The notes below the pieces were generated by a model. It searched no databases. It saw only the letters and a list, made by a program, of their open reading frames with translations, and had not been told where the DNA came from. Position numbers and translations under genes: made by a program. From Ichthyophis bannanicus (taxonomy: Eukaryota > Chordata > Amphibia > Gymnophiona > Ichthyophiidae), in contig CM066039.1 of the NCBI GenBank assembly GCA_033557465.1, forward strand, positions 394,773,440-394,837,439: a stretch of 64,000 nucleotides of DNA, in the 5' to 3' direction. This document shows positions 42,408-54,620 of this stretch, in pieces (within the stretch, counting starts at the first letter, position 1; every line of letters begins with the position of its first letter).

Positions 42408-43560
42408 GTGGGGAAGTTGGTTTATGTTCCTGGAGGCACCAGCTCTGCTTCCCAATGCCTGGCTACCTTGGAACATTTTGGCATTTCATCAGGCTCTGCT
42501 GTTCTCCCGCCCGCTGATCCGCCCATCAGGCACTCTATGGGCAGCAGTGAAGGGGCGTCATTAATCCCCACTGTGCAAACGCCTTCTTCCAACCCTGGAA
42601 GCACGGGAGCATCTGGAGGATCGGAGTCGCCTCTTCCCAGTGGGGGAGATGGTATGTTCCAGCCAGGAGGATTTCCGGCAGCAATATCAACTCCCTGGGT
42701 GGATGGGGCAGAAGGATTGTTTCCCAAGACCTCAAGATCTGCACAAGATGTTTTGCTTGAGCTGGCTGAGCTTGTTTCCAGATAAAAAGTTGGAGAGGTT
42801 GTTAGACCTACGGCTGTGACTATGGACTCTCTGTGGGACTTTCCACTTCTTTGCACTCTTTTTCAAAGAAACTTGTGGGTGATTTATTAGTGGTGGCTCA
42901 AACGGTTGTCGATCAGGCTCAGGCTATTGATTCTGTTAAAATGAAGATGGATGCTATTGACCACAGAACTAGTGCTGTTATAGGGGACGCTTTGGTGAAG
43001 GACAGCACCATTAACTCTCGCTGACTGGAACACCTGGAAAATCAAGCGTGTGGAAATAGCCTTAGGTTTTTAAACTTTCCCAGGTCTCCTCTTATAATGC
43101 CAGTTGACATGGTGAAGAAATATTTGGTTGAAGTATTCGGGATGGACTCTCTGACTTCCTCCTATGGTTAGGGCTCAGTATATCGCCCCCACTCAGGTGG
43201 TTGCTCGGCTGGGAGACCACTTGGGAGCTGATCTTACGGGGTTTTTGGAGTCTTCTTTTGAGGTTGTTACTCAGAGGTCCACACTGATTGTTTCTTTTGT
43301 CTTTGAGCATGATCATAATTTATTTATTTATTTATTTAACAGGTTGTTTTTTATATACCGCTTTATCATTTCAATCAAAGCGGTCTACATTGTAACTTAA
43401 ACTTGGTAATGTACATTAAACAGGGACATTGATCACTTGGATTTTTCTGTCTTAAAATGCTGTCTTAAAGCTTTATTTCCGCTTAAAGGATAAATTGTTC
43501 TTTGTCTCAAAGATCAGAATTTTTCCTGATTTTTTTCAGGTTCACCCCGAGGCGTCACCA
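42408..43560 (+). pseudogene. L1-type ORF1, broken
   Basis: 42408-42785 encodes a Ser/Gly/Pro-rich N-terminus ending LLELAELVSR. 42833-43024 is a coiled-coil-like segment (VVDQAQAIDSVKMKMDAIDHR). The RRM start LEHLENQACGNSLRFLNFP follows at 43029-43085 after an in-frame TGA, then MVKKYLVEVFGMDSL. After the inserted tail element, 43465-43560 gives KDKLFFVSKIRIFPD of the C-terminal domain. Stops and shifts throughout. Confidence 0.7.
43318..43440 (-). mobile_element. LINE/SINE tail, minus orientation
   Basis: TTTATTTATTTATTTATTTAAC, TATATACCGC and CAAAGCGGTCTACATTG: the common tail in reverse, inserted in the half-L1. Confidence 0.65.
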
Positions 43561-44054
43561 GGTGTTCCTGGCATTACGCCCGAGTGATAGCCCTGGGTTT
43601 TTCCTTTATGTTAAGATTTCCATGCGTATGTATTGTTCAATGTAATGGTAAATCTGTGGTTTACTTTGAACCGAGTCAATTATTGAGTTTTCTTGTGGTT
43701 AAAGAAGAGAAGATACATGTGGTTGTTCCATAATGCACCACTGAGATCGCTTGGGTGGGGGGCTGGGGGCTGCACTCTCTACTATTGTATGATATTTTTT
43801 TTCTTTGATTAACGTATTGTGTTTCTTGAATTCATTGTGCTTTGTTTTTGTGGGCTGTAGTATATTAGGTATTTGTTAAGATATGGGATGTTTTTCCTCG
43901 TTAGGTTTTTGAGCGTATTAACTTTTTTTCAGTTATGTGGATATGAATTGATAAAATTGCATTAAATCAAATAAAAAAAATAGCTCTACACAAACGGATG
44001 AGAGCCATTAGTGACCATTGGGGAACCATTCCTTTTGCCTCCCCCTCTCCCAGT

Positions 44055-44225
44055 ATTATTTATTTATTTAAGAGTTTTCTATACTGCCTTATCATGTAAT
44101 CAAAGTGCTTTACAAAGAACATAAACTTTTACAGTAGATAAGGATAACAGGATAACAAACTAAGTAAATTACAAGGTGATTAACATAAGTAAGAACTTGC
44201 AACTAGTTAACTTATTTACATAGGA
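44055..44225 (-). mobile_element. LINE/SINE tail, minus orientation
   Basis: TATTTATTTATTTAAGAGTTTTCTATACTGCC and CAAAGTGCTTTACAAAGAAC, again the reverse complement of the common tail. Confidence 0.6.
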
Positions 44226-44631
44226 CCCCATGCAGAGACACAAATTGCAGGGTTGGATGTCCTGGTTGGACGTCCAGCCCCACTATTTGCCGGGGCTGCA
44301 TGCTGCCTCCAAATCTCCCTGCATGCGCAGAGCCGCAGTGCAGGGAGAGCTGGATAGGGGCAGGAGGGGGCTGCAACTGGGTGGAGAGTGGGTGGAGCGG
44401 AGGCGTACCTATGACCTGAGACGTACAGGGCCAATTCAGGTCACAGCCCTGTACGTCTGGCTTTCAGGAGATGGACAGGGGACTTATTCCACCTCAGAAG
44501 TGGAATAGGTCCCGCCGCTTGCGGAGATCGGGTCCGGCAGTCACCGGCACAGAGGTGAGCGGCAGAAGGGAGAGCCACTCCGCCCGAACTCAGCCCTGGC
44601 AGGGCCTGCTGGGGGTTGGGCAGGGCGGAAA
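44226..44631. repeat. unclassified repeat with palindromic core
   Basis: Contains GGACTTATTCCACCTCAGAAGTGGAATAGGTCC (palindrome, 44481-44513) and TTGGATGTCCTGGTTGGACGTCCAG. Related features occur at 47895-48590. Probably a DNA-transposon-type repeat; family not recognised. Confidence 0.45.
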
Positions 44632-45640
44632 AGCAGATTCGCCAATGTGGTACCTCTTCATAAACATGGTAATAAGGAAGAAGTGGCAAACTACAGGTCA
44701 GTATGCCTTAACTTGGTGGTAATGAAAAGTGTTTGTGAGTGATATTGCTGAAGGACTGAGTGGAAAAGTCTGTCTTTTTGTAGATGACATGAAAATTTGC
44801 AACTGAATGGACTCCCCTGAGGGAATGGATAACATGAGGAAAGATCTACAAAAGTTGGAAGAATGGTCTAATGCTTGGCAATTAAGATTTAATATGAAGA
44901 AGTGCAGTTTCATGCACTTGGGATGCAGAAATCCAAGGGGGTGAAAAGTTGGTGTGCATGGATCAGGAGAAGGACCTCGGAGTGAGTGCTTCTGAGGATC
45001 TCAAGGTGGTGAAACAGTGTGACAAGGCGGTGGCCAAAGCCAGAAGGATGCTGGGCTGCATACAGAAAGGAATTACCAGCAGAAAGGAAGAGGTACTAAT
45101 GTCACTGTACAAGTCCCCGGTGAGGCCTCACTTGGAGTATTGTGTCCAGTTTTGGAGACTGTATCTCGCAAAGGACATAAAAAGACTGGAAACGGTTCAG
45201 AGGAAGGCAAAATGATTTGGAGCCTGCATCAGAAGACGTATGAGAAGAGACTTGAAAACCTAAATATGTATACGCTAGAGGGAAGGAGGGACAGGGGAGA
45301 TATGATACAGACCTTTAAATGTCAGGAAATACTTTTTTACAGAAAGGGTGGTTGATGCTTGGAACGCCCTCCCGATGGAAGCGAGGGGGCAAATACAGTG
45401 ACAGAATTCAAAATGGCATGGGACAGACACAGTGGATCCCTTTATAGCAACCGGATAAAATCAAAATAAACGTAACTATTTCTTATATCGCAACAAATAG
45501 GGGTGACCTGCACGGAGCGGTGGGTACAACCCTAAATAAATTCATGGGGAGGGGTGACATGCACGTAGCGGCGGGCACGCCTATTCTTGCCACCTTACTG
45601 GGCAGACTAGATGGACCATGCTGGTCTTTATCTCCTAGTG
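44632..45640 (+). pseudogene. CR1 LINE, RT C-terminal half with internal deletion, and 3' UTR
   Basis: 44650-44720 encodes VVPLHKHGNKEEVANYRS, then jumps to VSDIAEGLSGKVCLFVDDMKI at about 44735-44800; the RT palm between them is deleted. Further on come KKCSFMHLGCRNP, DLGVSASEDLKVVKQ, ARRMLGCIQKGITSRKEE, SPVRPHLEYCVQFW and LNMYTLEGRRDRGD. The 3' UTR ends GGCAGACTAGATGGACCATG near 45625. Catalytic ADD is changed to VDD. Confidence 0.88.
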
Positions 45641-45950
45641 GGTATCCCAGTTTCATGGCACCCGCACTCCAGCGGGAGCATGGGGCTGGCTGTGCAGTGT
45701 GCATGCATAGGCTGGATGTCTCCTGCAGTAGAGTCGGGGTATGTCTGGCCCGTCTAAGTGCCCAATTGTGCACCCACGGGAACATCTAGCTCCCACAGGT
45801 GCAGAATTGGGTAGAAATTTGGACGCCTGGATGGCCTGGATGTGCCCCTTCCTGCATCAGGCTCATAGTTACATGAAAGATTGCTACAGAGGTAAAAGCA
45901 AATTTGGATTGAGAGCGCTTCAGGCGAACAGAAGACGTATGGATTAATAT
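45641..45950. other. no gene recognised
   Basis: Nothing supported in this stretch. Confidence 0.45.
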
Positions 45951-48900
45951 TATTAGAGAGTCTCTTTTATACCGCGCTATTCAGCATCAGTGCGGTTTAC
46001 AATGAACAATAAAATACACATTTCCGATGGTACTTTGTGTTTACAGTTGAACAGGTAATGCAACTTGGATAACAGGGTAACTATTTACAATTTAAGACAT
46101 AATTGGGAACTCTTTTGACTTCAGTCAAGGGGGTTCTGAGAGGCTTGTGAGGATGGTGCAGAATAGAGCTGAAATGGATCTGTGGATGAATGGGATTATT
46201 AATGATCTAAAAGGGACCAGCAAAGCAGATTAAGTAGGGTAGGCTTCGTCCAAATCCAGAAAGAAGATTAAGTAAGGTAGATATCGCTCGAGTCCTGTTG
46301 ACTTCCAAAGTGCTCTGTGAAAAGGCGTGCCTTTATTTGCTTGTGAAAGGTGGAACGGGCCTCTATACCTCTTAATTTGTCTGGGAGAGAATTACAGAGG
46401 ATCGTCGCAAAGAATATAGAAGCTCTATTGCTCATTGATCAGTTAGATTTTCGAAAGTCTGAAAGGATGATTAAAGTATTCTGGGTGCATCCCCTTCTCA
46501 GCCTTTTGTTAGGTGTTTTGTGTATTAGAGGGGGCTTAGGTAGGATGTAGAAAAATTATGCAGCAGCTTGAATCTTAAGAGATTTGTATTTAATTCTGCT
46601 CTGGATAGGCAGCCAGTGCAGGCGCTATCAAATGGGAGTGATATAATCAGTAATGTGGACATTCAGAGTTATGTGAGTGGCAGTATGTTGTGCCATCTGG
46701 AGTTGACTTAATGCTTGTTTCGAAAGACCCTGCAGGATGCTATTGTAATAGTCAAAGTGGGGGCATGTCATTGCCTGAAGAACCGAGCGGAAGTCCTCAT
46801 TTGATAGGTCTTAACTGTTGGATCATCCTCAGCTTGTTATAGATTGCACAGGTCATTAGGGTGATGTGTGTACATAAGCTGGAAGTTTGATCTAGAGTAA
46901 CTCCCAGATAATTGACTTTATTTTTTACCTCCAGAAGTGCTTCTTTGACTTTTAGATTGGGAGGTGGGATAAAGTCCCTGTTCCTAGTGACAAATATCAC
47001 TTCAGTCTTCTTATAGTTAATCCTGAGGTTATGCAAGGCGAACCATTGTGAAGCTTCACTGAAGCAAGAAGGTTAGCTTTTGAAATGTCGAAATGTAGGT
47101 ATAACATTGTCGTTTGCATACCTTGAACCTCTGGAAGATGCTACAGATCAGTTGAAGTAAATGTTAAACAGTAGCGCTGAAAGGGCTGAACCTTGTGATA
47201 TATCGTACTGTTGACTGTAAGGATTAGATGACGTGTGACTGATTTTAACTTGTTGGGTGTAATCGGATAAACAAGATTGAAACCATAGAAGGGTAGTCCC
47301 ATAAATTCCAATTTTCTGGAGCCTCGCCAGCAGGATATTATGATTAATAATGTCAAATGCAGCCGCTAATTCTAAAAATATAAGTATGAATGCTTGCTTG
47401 GGGTTTTCTATACCTCTTATGAGCTTGCCAAAACGGGCTAATAATAGTGTCTCCATGTCATGTTTTGGTTTTAACTCATACTGATGAGTGTCTATGGAGC
47501 ACGCATATCAATGTAGTTTTGAAGCTGGTTTTGGACAATCTTATTAATTATTTTTGCTATGAATGGAAGGCTAGAAATTGGCCTGCATGAGTTAAACATG
47601 ATTTGTCCAAGGAATTTTGTTTTAGGATAGGGTGAATAGCAGCTTTCTTTAGGTCTTTGGGCATGTGGCCTTGTGCCAATGTCAGATTAACTATTTTGAG
47701 AATAGTAGGGGCTAAATCTGATCAAACTATTTTTAACCTACTTACTGGGTGTGGGTTAAGAGCAAATGTGGTGGTATTATATTTTCTAGATATTCTTGCT
47801 TGATTTGATGAAATGATTGCCATATTGTAGGGTGAGTTATGTTGTTGTGTGAAGATAGTATTGAGGCAGAGAATGACATTAGTAACTTATTCATATAGAG
47901 GCCGATTCCGGTCTGGGCGTTCCTGGGCCGTCCGGACGTCGAGAATGTGGATGAGCCTGTGTTCCTTCTGATTCTGCTCCCGTGGGAGCAGAATCAGGTG
48001 CAACTGGCCAGACGTGTAGGCCGTGCCCCGATTCTGGGCATCCTGACATTCAGCCCACTATACGGCTAGCCCAGCCAGGCTCCTACATGGAGCCATGGTG
48101 CCCTGGCATCCTGTTGCCATAGCACCATGGCTCCATGCAGGAGCCGTGAACTCTGGCAGCCATAGCAACGTTCTTATTCCTGCAGCCCAACCCCCGATTC
48201 GGCCGCCATGGCGAGGGTCAGGTTGCAGGGAACCCTCTGCACCCCCTCACCTTCCTTTCTGGCCCTGGATCCATCGTCCTCCTCCATCTAAGAGGACTTA
48301 TTCAATCTCCGAGGTGGAATAAGTCCCCGTGCAAATGGCCAACTCTGCACATACAGGGCCGACCCCAGAATTGGCCCTGTACATCTGGGGTCAGGTTCCC
48401 GCCCACTCCCCTCCCTCGATTCTCTTCTGGCCCACCACTCCCACCCACGAACAGAGCTCTCCGCACAACCTGCCTACACGTGCAGGGAGCTCTGTCTTCC
48501 AGATCGGAAACCCGGCGTTTAGTGGGTCTGGACATTCGGATTGGATGTCAAGCCACACTTAGTGTAGGTCAGAATGACCCCCATAATGATTTGCTAGAAC
48601 TTGTGGATTGATGCTGATATTGTTTATTTCATTGTTGGGAGAACGGGTTAATGATTTTATTATTTCAAAGAGTTTCCTAGGGTGATTTGGTGAATTCATG
48701 AGAATTTTTGCATGGTGATTTTTCTTAATCTTGTTGATGGTTTCTCAGTAGACTTGGAGTGTGTTCATGTACAGCAACCTGTCATCTATTAATCTGGAAA
48801 TTCTCAATTTTTCTTAAGCATCTTTTTATGATCCTATGTTTGTGAGTGTACCATAATTCGGATCGTTTATGGCTTCTATTAGTTTGGGAAGCTGGGGCTG

Positions 48901-49500
48901 CTGCAGCCCTGGTTATGACTGAGTTCCAATTGCCCAGATATCATTTAAATCATTTGAGTCGGAATTGAGCTAAGGAAGGATTTCATTGAAGAACGCAACC
49001 TTGTCAAATTTCTTAAATTGGTGATTTGTATTTCTTCTATTGGTAGGTCTGGACATAGGAAATTGTAAAACTGATCAAGTAATTGTCCAACCAAAGAACT
49101 GGTAGGTTTTTTAGAGCCCTTATAGATATCATTAAGGTAGGAATATTAGATCCAGGGTATTACCTTTATTGTGAGTTGGGGAATTGACTATTTGTTGAAA
49201 GTCCATATCATTCATGGTACTGAGGAAGGAGTAAGCCTGAGTATTGCGTAACAAAGCCAGGTTAAAGTCACCTAAAAGAATAAGCTGCTTATTAACTGAA
49301 GAAAAACATACTGTTTCTAAGATTGTTGTTCGACTGTTTGGATCAGATGTAGGTGGTCTATATAGTAGGCAAAATGATAAATGTTTTTTTCAATAATTAG
49401 GATTTCCATGCCTTCCACGCTTTTAGCTAGAGTGAGGGAAGCATGGAGCTCATCCTTTCTTACGATGAGGATACCTCATACAATAGAGCTGCTGCGGTTC
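45951..49500 (-). pseudogene. L2 LINE, endonuclease to 3' end, split by an insertion
   Basis: The minus strand from 49500 encodes L2 endonuclease (ILIVRKDELHASLTLA, ILLGDFNLALLRNTQA at about 49255-49290, NKGNTLDLIF at about 49150). After an insertion (47895-48590) come RT blocks: PKQAFILIFLELAAAFDIINH (47330-47410), QQYDISQGSALSALLFNIY (about 47160-47220), and INYKKTEVIFVTRN with VNYLGVTLDQ (46797-47036). The 3' end at 45951 is the common tail (TATACCGCGCTATTCAGCATCAGTGCGGTTTACA, reverse). A long copy but with many frame breaks. Confidence 0.8.
47895..48590. mobile_element. palindromic DNA-transposon-like insertion in L2
   Basis: About 700 GC-rich bases interrupt the L2. The ends are weakly inverted (GAGGCCGATTCCGGTCT at left; GGGGGTCATTCTGACCT from the right, inverted). 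The core GGACTTATTCAATCTCCGAGGTGGAATAAGTCC (48294-48326) is a near-palindrome also seen at 44481-44513. CATA precedes and follows it, a possible 4-bp duplication. No transposase. Confidence 0.45.
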
Positions 49501-49714
49501 TAGCGGGAGAGTTTGCCACTGTTCTCTTGTGTCTCTCACACTACCCTCAGCCAGCGATCGCTGATGATGGCGAGGATCGGGGCAGCTGGCTTGAATGAAG
49601 CTGCACAGCATTTCTTCATCAGCAGATCAGGGAGCCGCTTGATTGAAGGTGCAGGTGCAGTTTTCCAAAGGGAGGCATTTTTACTATCGCCTCCCTCAGC
49701 TCAACTTTCGTCCT

Positions 49715-50650
49715 CTTTATCTTTTCTCTTTATTAAATTGCTTGATTTACTGCCCTTCGGAGGCCATCGGGGCGGTTTACAAAAATGCAAAACAACTGAG
49801 GCTGAAGCCAGAAACAGAAAGGAACTCCATCGTCAGATAGGAAAGCACACAATCACACCAGATTTAAGAAGAAAAGAGGAAGTAGCCCAGACAGAGGAAA
49901 AGGGAGATCAGGAATTTGGAGGTCATATGCAGCACAGAAGAGATGGGTCCTGAGGGGGGACTTGAATTTGCAGAATGATTGTTCTTGATGGCGTGAGGGG
50001 CGAAGGGAGTTCCAGAGGGATGGTGCCAGGATGAAAAATGCAAAGTGACGGGTCCGCTTTAGGTGGGCACGGGCTGGGGAGGGGAGGTCAAGATGGATAA
50101 CATGCAGGGACTGGAGACTGCGAGGCATTGAATGGAACTGTATGGAGTCTGCTAAGTACTGAGGGGTGTCTGTGTAGAGGGCCTTATGAGTCAAGGTCAG
50201 GAGTTTAAAGGTAATATAATGAGAGACTGGAAGCCAGTGTAATTGAATAAGAGAGGGTGCAATGTGACTAGAGCGGGTGGTGTGGGAAAGGATCTGGGCA
50301 GCGGTATTTTGGATCATCTGTAGATGGTGGAGTTGATATTGGGGGATGCCAGCAAAAATGATGTTACAATAGTCGAGGTGCGAGACTACCAGGGAAAGAA
50401 GGAGGGTTGTGAGAGAGGAAGGGGACAGGAAGGGGCTTACAGCTTGGATCTAACGGAGGTAGTAAAAAGATCGGCGAGTAAGGACAGAAATGTGGTGTGG
50501 AAGGAAAAGTTGGGATCCAGTGTGATAGCTAAGTAGCGGAGTGAGGATATCGCCCCATTGAGCATGACTGCTCAAGAACAAAGGAGCATAGGGTGAAGGT
50601 GAAAGGGGACAGACTTATGAGTAATTTAAGGGAATCTTGCATTTATTTTC
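49715..50650 (-). pseudogene. second L2 LINE, RT C-terminal region
   Basis: The minus strand at 49853-50317 encodes MIQNTAAQILSHTTRSSHI, LIQLHWLPVSHYITFKLL and APSLWNSLRPS, the L2 RT C-terminus. Further up, 50330-50640 gives VVSHLDYCNIIFAGIPQ in shifted frame. The 3' tail at 49715-49790 is the reversed GGGGCGGTTTACAAA type. Confidence 0.82.
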
Positions 50651-50726
50651 ATTTAGTTCAATATTTATATTCTCAACTATACCCCAAAAAATGGAAACTA
50701 GGTAGGCTAAAGCCATAAGCAATATT

Positions 50727-50925
50727 TTTGTATGGAAAGGGCAGTGAATGCGAAGAACAGTCTCCCAGTGGAAGTGGTGGAGACAAAGACTGGATCTGAA
50801 TTCCGCAAAGCAAGAGACAAGTACAGAAGAAAAGGATCATGGAGCTTAGTAGCGGGTACGCATGGGCAGACTGGGTCAGCTTTATGGATTTCATCTGCTG
50901 CCATTTTTATGTTTCTATGCAAAAA
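50727..50925 (+). pseudogene. CR1 LINE 3' end
   Basis: Encodes SLPVEVVETKTGSEFRKARDK of the CR1 C-terminus, then the 3' UTR GGGCAGACTGGGTCAGCTTTATGG and CATTTTTATGTTTCTATG. 5'-truncated copy. Confidence 0.75.
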
Positions 50926-51864
50926 TGGACTCGTTTTTAAGACTGATGCTGTTTCCTAATTTGTAACTTGCCATGGGAACTACAATGTTCTTATATGGTA
51001 ATATCAATGAAAATTATGCAGCGATCCCTCTTTACTGGAGTTACTTAGAAAAAAAGAATGCCTTCTACAGATAGCATCACTTGGAACTTGACCAGGATTT
51101 GGTGGAACAGATGTAAGAAAGTGTTCTGCCATTTTTCATCTATGGGAAAAATGTTTAGTTCATCTGACCCTAGCACATTTCCTACGCACACATGTTTAGG
51201 ATATTGTAAAGGTTTACCCTGTGTCCTCTGCTGCAGACATTTTTTAAGATGTTCTCCAACAGATCATCAGTCCTTTAAAAGGTGATGGAAACTCCACTCA
51301 TGACAAGAGATATTTGAATACCTTAGAAGCCAGTGCGTGACATTTAAACAAGAGGGTGTTTTTGTAGAATGTCTGCTGATATTTTCCTAGATGAATCAGC
51401 AAATGTCAACATCAGCAAAGAAATGACTCAGTCCATGTCATCTGCAGATATCAGAGTCTTCTGGAAATGGTCATCGATTGCTCCTCTTTTCTTTGTTTCA
51501 AGGACTTGTAAAACGATTCCACATTCATAAGGATGTCTGCTCACCCCAGAGAGTTTGAAGCCCTGCACATACTTCATCCCTTTTACTTAGGTCAAGGCTC
51601 CTCCCTGCAAAGTGCTTTGGTCAATTCCCTCAGCATATGCTCCGCCCTTTCATACAAGCGCTGGCTGGCTCATTCTTTATTTGCACCTGCTTAGCTGGGG
51701 GGAGGGGTGATATCCCAAGGAACTAACGTGACTTGCAGACCTGCTAACCACGTTACTCCCGCTGAGCAAAATATCCAGTTTGTACCACAGAATATCCCCT
51801 CATAACTCTGCTGAATGTCCCATTGCAAACCGCTTAGCATTGAGGTGTCCTGAGGCTGGAGCGT
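50926..51864. other. no gene recognised
   Basis: No coding or repeat signal I can support. Confidence 0.45.
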
Positions 51865-52593
51865 CAGGGCTGGTGCAAGGCTATGAGGGGTCCTAGGCAA
51901 ACCTCGTTCCTGACCCCCCTTCTCTCGTTGTCACTCTCCAGGACTTGCAGTGGTGGCTGTTGCTTCTAAACAGCGATGCAGAACTTACCATAGAAACATA
52001 GAAATATGACGACAGAAAAAGACCACATGGCCTATCTAGTCTGTCCTTCCATAACAACTACAACAGTTCCCATAAACTCTGGCGATGTGTTGCTGCTCCT
52101 GCTTCCATTCTCAATGCATAGGAGCTGCAGGGGGCTGCTTCTGCCCCCATGCAAACAGGAAGTTTGTGCTGTTAGGGACAGAATCAGGAACAGCATAGGC
52201 GATGGAAAGGGGTGAGCCACTAAAGATCACAGCCGGCAGGTAGCAGGGATCTCATCCCCCATGGCAGAAAAGGAAGGGAATCCGTGATCACAGCAAAGAC
52301 CCTTTCCTAAGGAGATCGGATCCCCGTGGGCAGAAAAGGAAGGGTCTCTGCCCGTGAAGCAGAGCTTGGGGCGGAGTTAAGACGGAGCTTGGGGTGGTGC
52401 TTGACCCCTCCCCTTCCACGGCCCTGAACAGTAATGCAGTGCCGGAGTTTATGGTATGTGCTATGTGTCTCTTTAGACATAATTGGTGCTGCTGACGGCC
52501 CTGGGGAGGGACAGCAGTGGCAGTAATGGCCACCCTCTGACTACTGACACTCTAGGTGGCCGCTTAGTTCGCCTAATAGTAACATTAGCCCTG
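51865..52593. mobile_element. hAT-like MITE
   Basis: The left end CAGGGCTGGTGCAAGG...CCTAGGCAAAC and the inverted right end CAGGGCTAATGTTACTATTAGGCGAAC match in layout. No clear 8-bp duplication (TGGAGCGT against GCAGTGAT). A CR1 3' end in minus orientation (51988-52080) sits inside. Confidence 0.5.
51988..52080 (-). mobile_element. CR1 3' UTR fragment
   Basis: CATAGAAACATAGAAATATGACGACAGAAAAAGACC and CTAGTCTGTCCTTCCA match the CR1 3' ends at 3757 and 26562. Confidence 0.85.
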
Positions 52594-53997
52594 GCAGTGA
52601 TATTTAGCTGCTAACTGGTTAAGCTAAACCAGGTAAAGTTAAGCTAAAAAAAGCTGGCCTAACTTTAGCCAGTTTTGCTATGTATCTGACCAGTGGTTGA
52701 AACCGAGTATTCAGTACTGCTTTCCATAAAAACGAAAATAGACCTTGTTTCTATCAAAAATTCTTAAATGCTTGAGTATGCAATGAAGCCTTAATTAATT
52801 TCCAGACCCATAAATCTTCCCTGTCCTCACGTAATTGCAATGGTAGAATATTGCACAACACAGGGCCATAGAGCATGAAGCGGCTTGATTTCTAAGTTGA
52901 TGTCCAAATGATTTCCATTAAAGTTGGTACTTGTAGTACTAGTTGGTCCTGCAATCGCAAGGATCTTTTAGGTACATAATAGTTCACATCAGACAAGAAA
53001 TAAGACAGCTCCCTAAATTTTAAACATTAGGGGGGTATTCATAGGGATTAATGCCGCTGGCCAGGTTAATCCCTTCATCTGGGCATTAAATGTCTTATCC
53101 CACAAAGCGGCATTTACACGGTGGATCCCTTTATAGCAACAGCATCTCTGAGTATAGTAAGCGGCTGCCAACATTTGGGGGCTAAATGCTAAGGTGTGCT
53201 AAAGTTGACACATGTTAATTCACCCTTAATGCATGTTATTTTAATGCAAGTCCTAGGATATTCGATAACATCTAGTTACTAAATACTTTAGTACACCTTA
53301 GTAACTGGCCCTCCTTAGAGCTCCTAACATTAAGCAATTTCCAAAGGGACACTCCTCATGGAGTTTCGATAATCCCTTTCCCAGCAGAGACTGCAAATAC
53401 ATAATTATCCTACCAGGAGGTCTGCTCGGGGACTCAAAACAAACTGCATGCGGTCAGTGGAGTGGCCTGACACTCTGCATCCTCGAGGAGCATGGCGGAT
53501 AGTGGCGATATTCAGCTGTGAGCCATATATTCCGTGCCACTGACCATGCATATAGGGGTCCTGAGTCTTCGCTTTCATTTAAATGCAGCACCAATGTTTA
53601 TATTAATACAGTCATCACTGCTGCTGAAAAGTGGGCCCCTCATTTCAAAAAGCATGTTCAGCTTAACTGAAGTAGCATGGCGATTTATCAATGGTCTTAT
53701 GACGCCTGACATGGAAGCATGTTACAAAGTGCCATTGTGCTTCAGGAATCGCTCTACTTCACATGGTCAGAAACGGCAGGATCTGATAAAGCCCATTTCT
53801 GTATTATTTCTGGCCATCCTGCTGTTTCAGAGTGAGTCCGATCTCAGCCCTGATCACAGCTCCGAGCACTGGAAGAACCTTCAACACTAGAAGATGCTGC
53901 CCCCGGCGCTGCATCCAGGGTGATTCCTTTCTAAGCACTGAGTACAGAGAGACACCATTCCCATCCTTGAGTACAGACACAACATGATTCCAGCCCT
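52594..53997. other. no gene; scattered GATATTCA-type repeats
   Basis: 52600-52720 and 53030-53530 show TATTCA/GATATTCAGC motifs like those at 14.8 and 41.6 kb. No coding region. Confidence 0.4.
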
Positions 53998-54620
53998 CAG
54001 CAGAGGAAGTATAATTACTCACCTGTAACAGGTGTTCTCTGGGAACAGGCAGGAATCAATCCTCACATATGGGTGATGTCGGCGCCGACAGAGTCCCCAC
54101 AGAAGCATCTCCCCAGCTTTCAAAAAAAGCCTTTGGGAGATGCACCATGCATGAGTGGTCCCCTTCCTGCCCAAGGGTGCCATATTGCCTCAGCCTAAAG
54201 ACATAGCTAAGACAGAAAAAATTAAAATACGGTACAGAAGCAACTGGGAGGAGGGAGGGTTGTGAGGATTGATTCCTGCTGTCCCTGGAGAACACCTGTT
54301 ACAAGTGAGTACTATGTTTTCTTCAGAAACAAACAGGAAGTCAGTCCTCACATATGGACTCCTCAGGCTACCAAGAACCTGTAAAAACGCCACAGCAACC
54401 TACTGAAAGACTCTCACAAGACCCACGTGTCCGGCGGGGAACCAGCACTCCAGTAGCCTGAACACTGAAGAGTCGGAGGGCAGGAGTTGCCTACACCCCA
54501 AAGAGATTATGAAGTATGGCCTGGCCAAAGGCACTGTCCCGTCGGGACTCCCTCTCCAGGCAATAGTGAGCTACAAAGGTATGGACCAAAGACAGATTTC
54601 TGTCACATGGTTTTGCCGTC
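53998..54620 (-). mobile_element. DIRS-like terminus and recombinase end, extra copy
   Basis: 53998-54330 has opposed repeats (CACCTGTAACAGGTGTTCTCTGGGAACAG at left; GTCCCTGGAGAACACCTGTTACAAG at right), like the terminus at 55268. The minus strand at about 54491-54605 encodes VHTFVAHYCLERESRRDSAFGQAILHNLFGV, broken here as VHTFVAHYCL and FGQAILHNLF. That is the end of the DIRS tyrosine recombinase. Truncated beyond about 54620. Confidence 0.65.

Larger units (their letters stand above)
42342..43976 (+). mobile_element. half-L1 (ORF1 only) with target-site duplication
   Basis: Starts CAGACGCTGGATCCAAGATGG, has an L1 ORF1 remnant, passes directly to a 3' UTR and an A-rich tail, and is flanked by AAAATAGCTC on both sides (42332-42341, 43977-43986). 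No ORF2 is present. This resembles mammalian HAL1 half-LINEs. The ORF1 differs from that of the L1 at 5007, so it is another L1 lineage. A short minus-strand tail element interrupts it at about 43318-43440. Confidence 0.75.

Noticed and set aside
43400..43990. L1 ORF2 downstream of the half-L1 ORF1
   Set aside because: Only about 400 bases of AT-rich 3' UTR follow; no endonuclease or RT motif is present.
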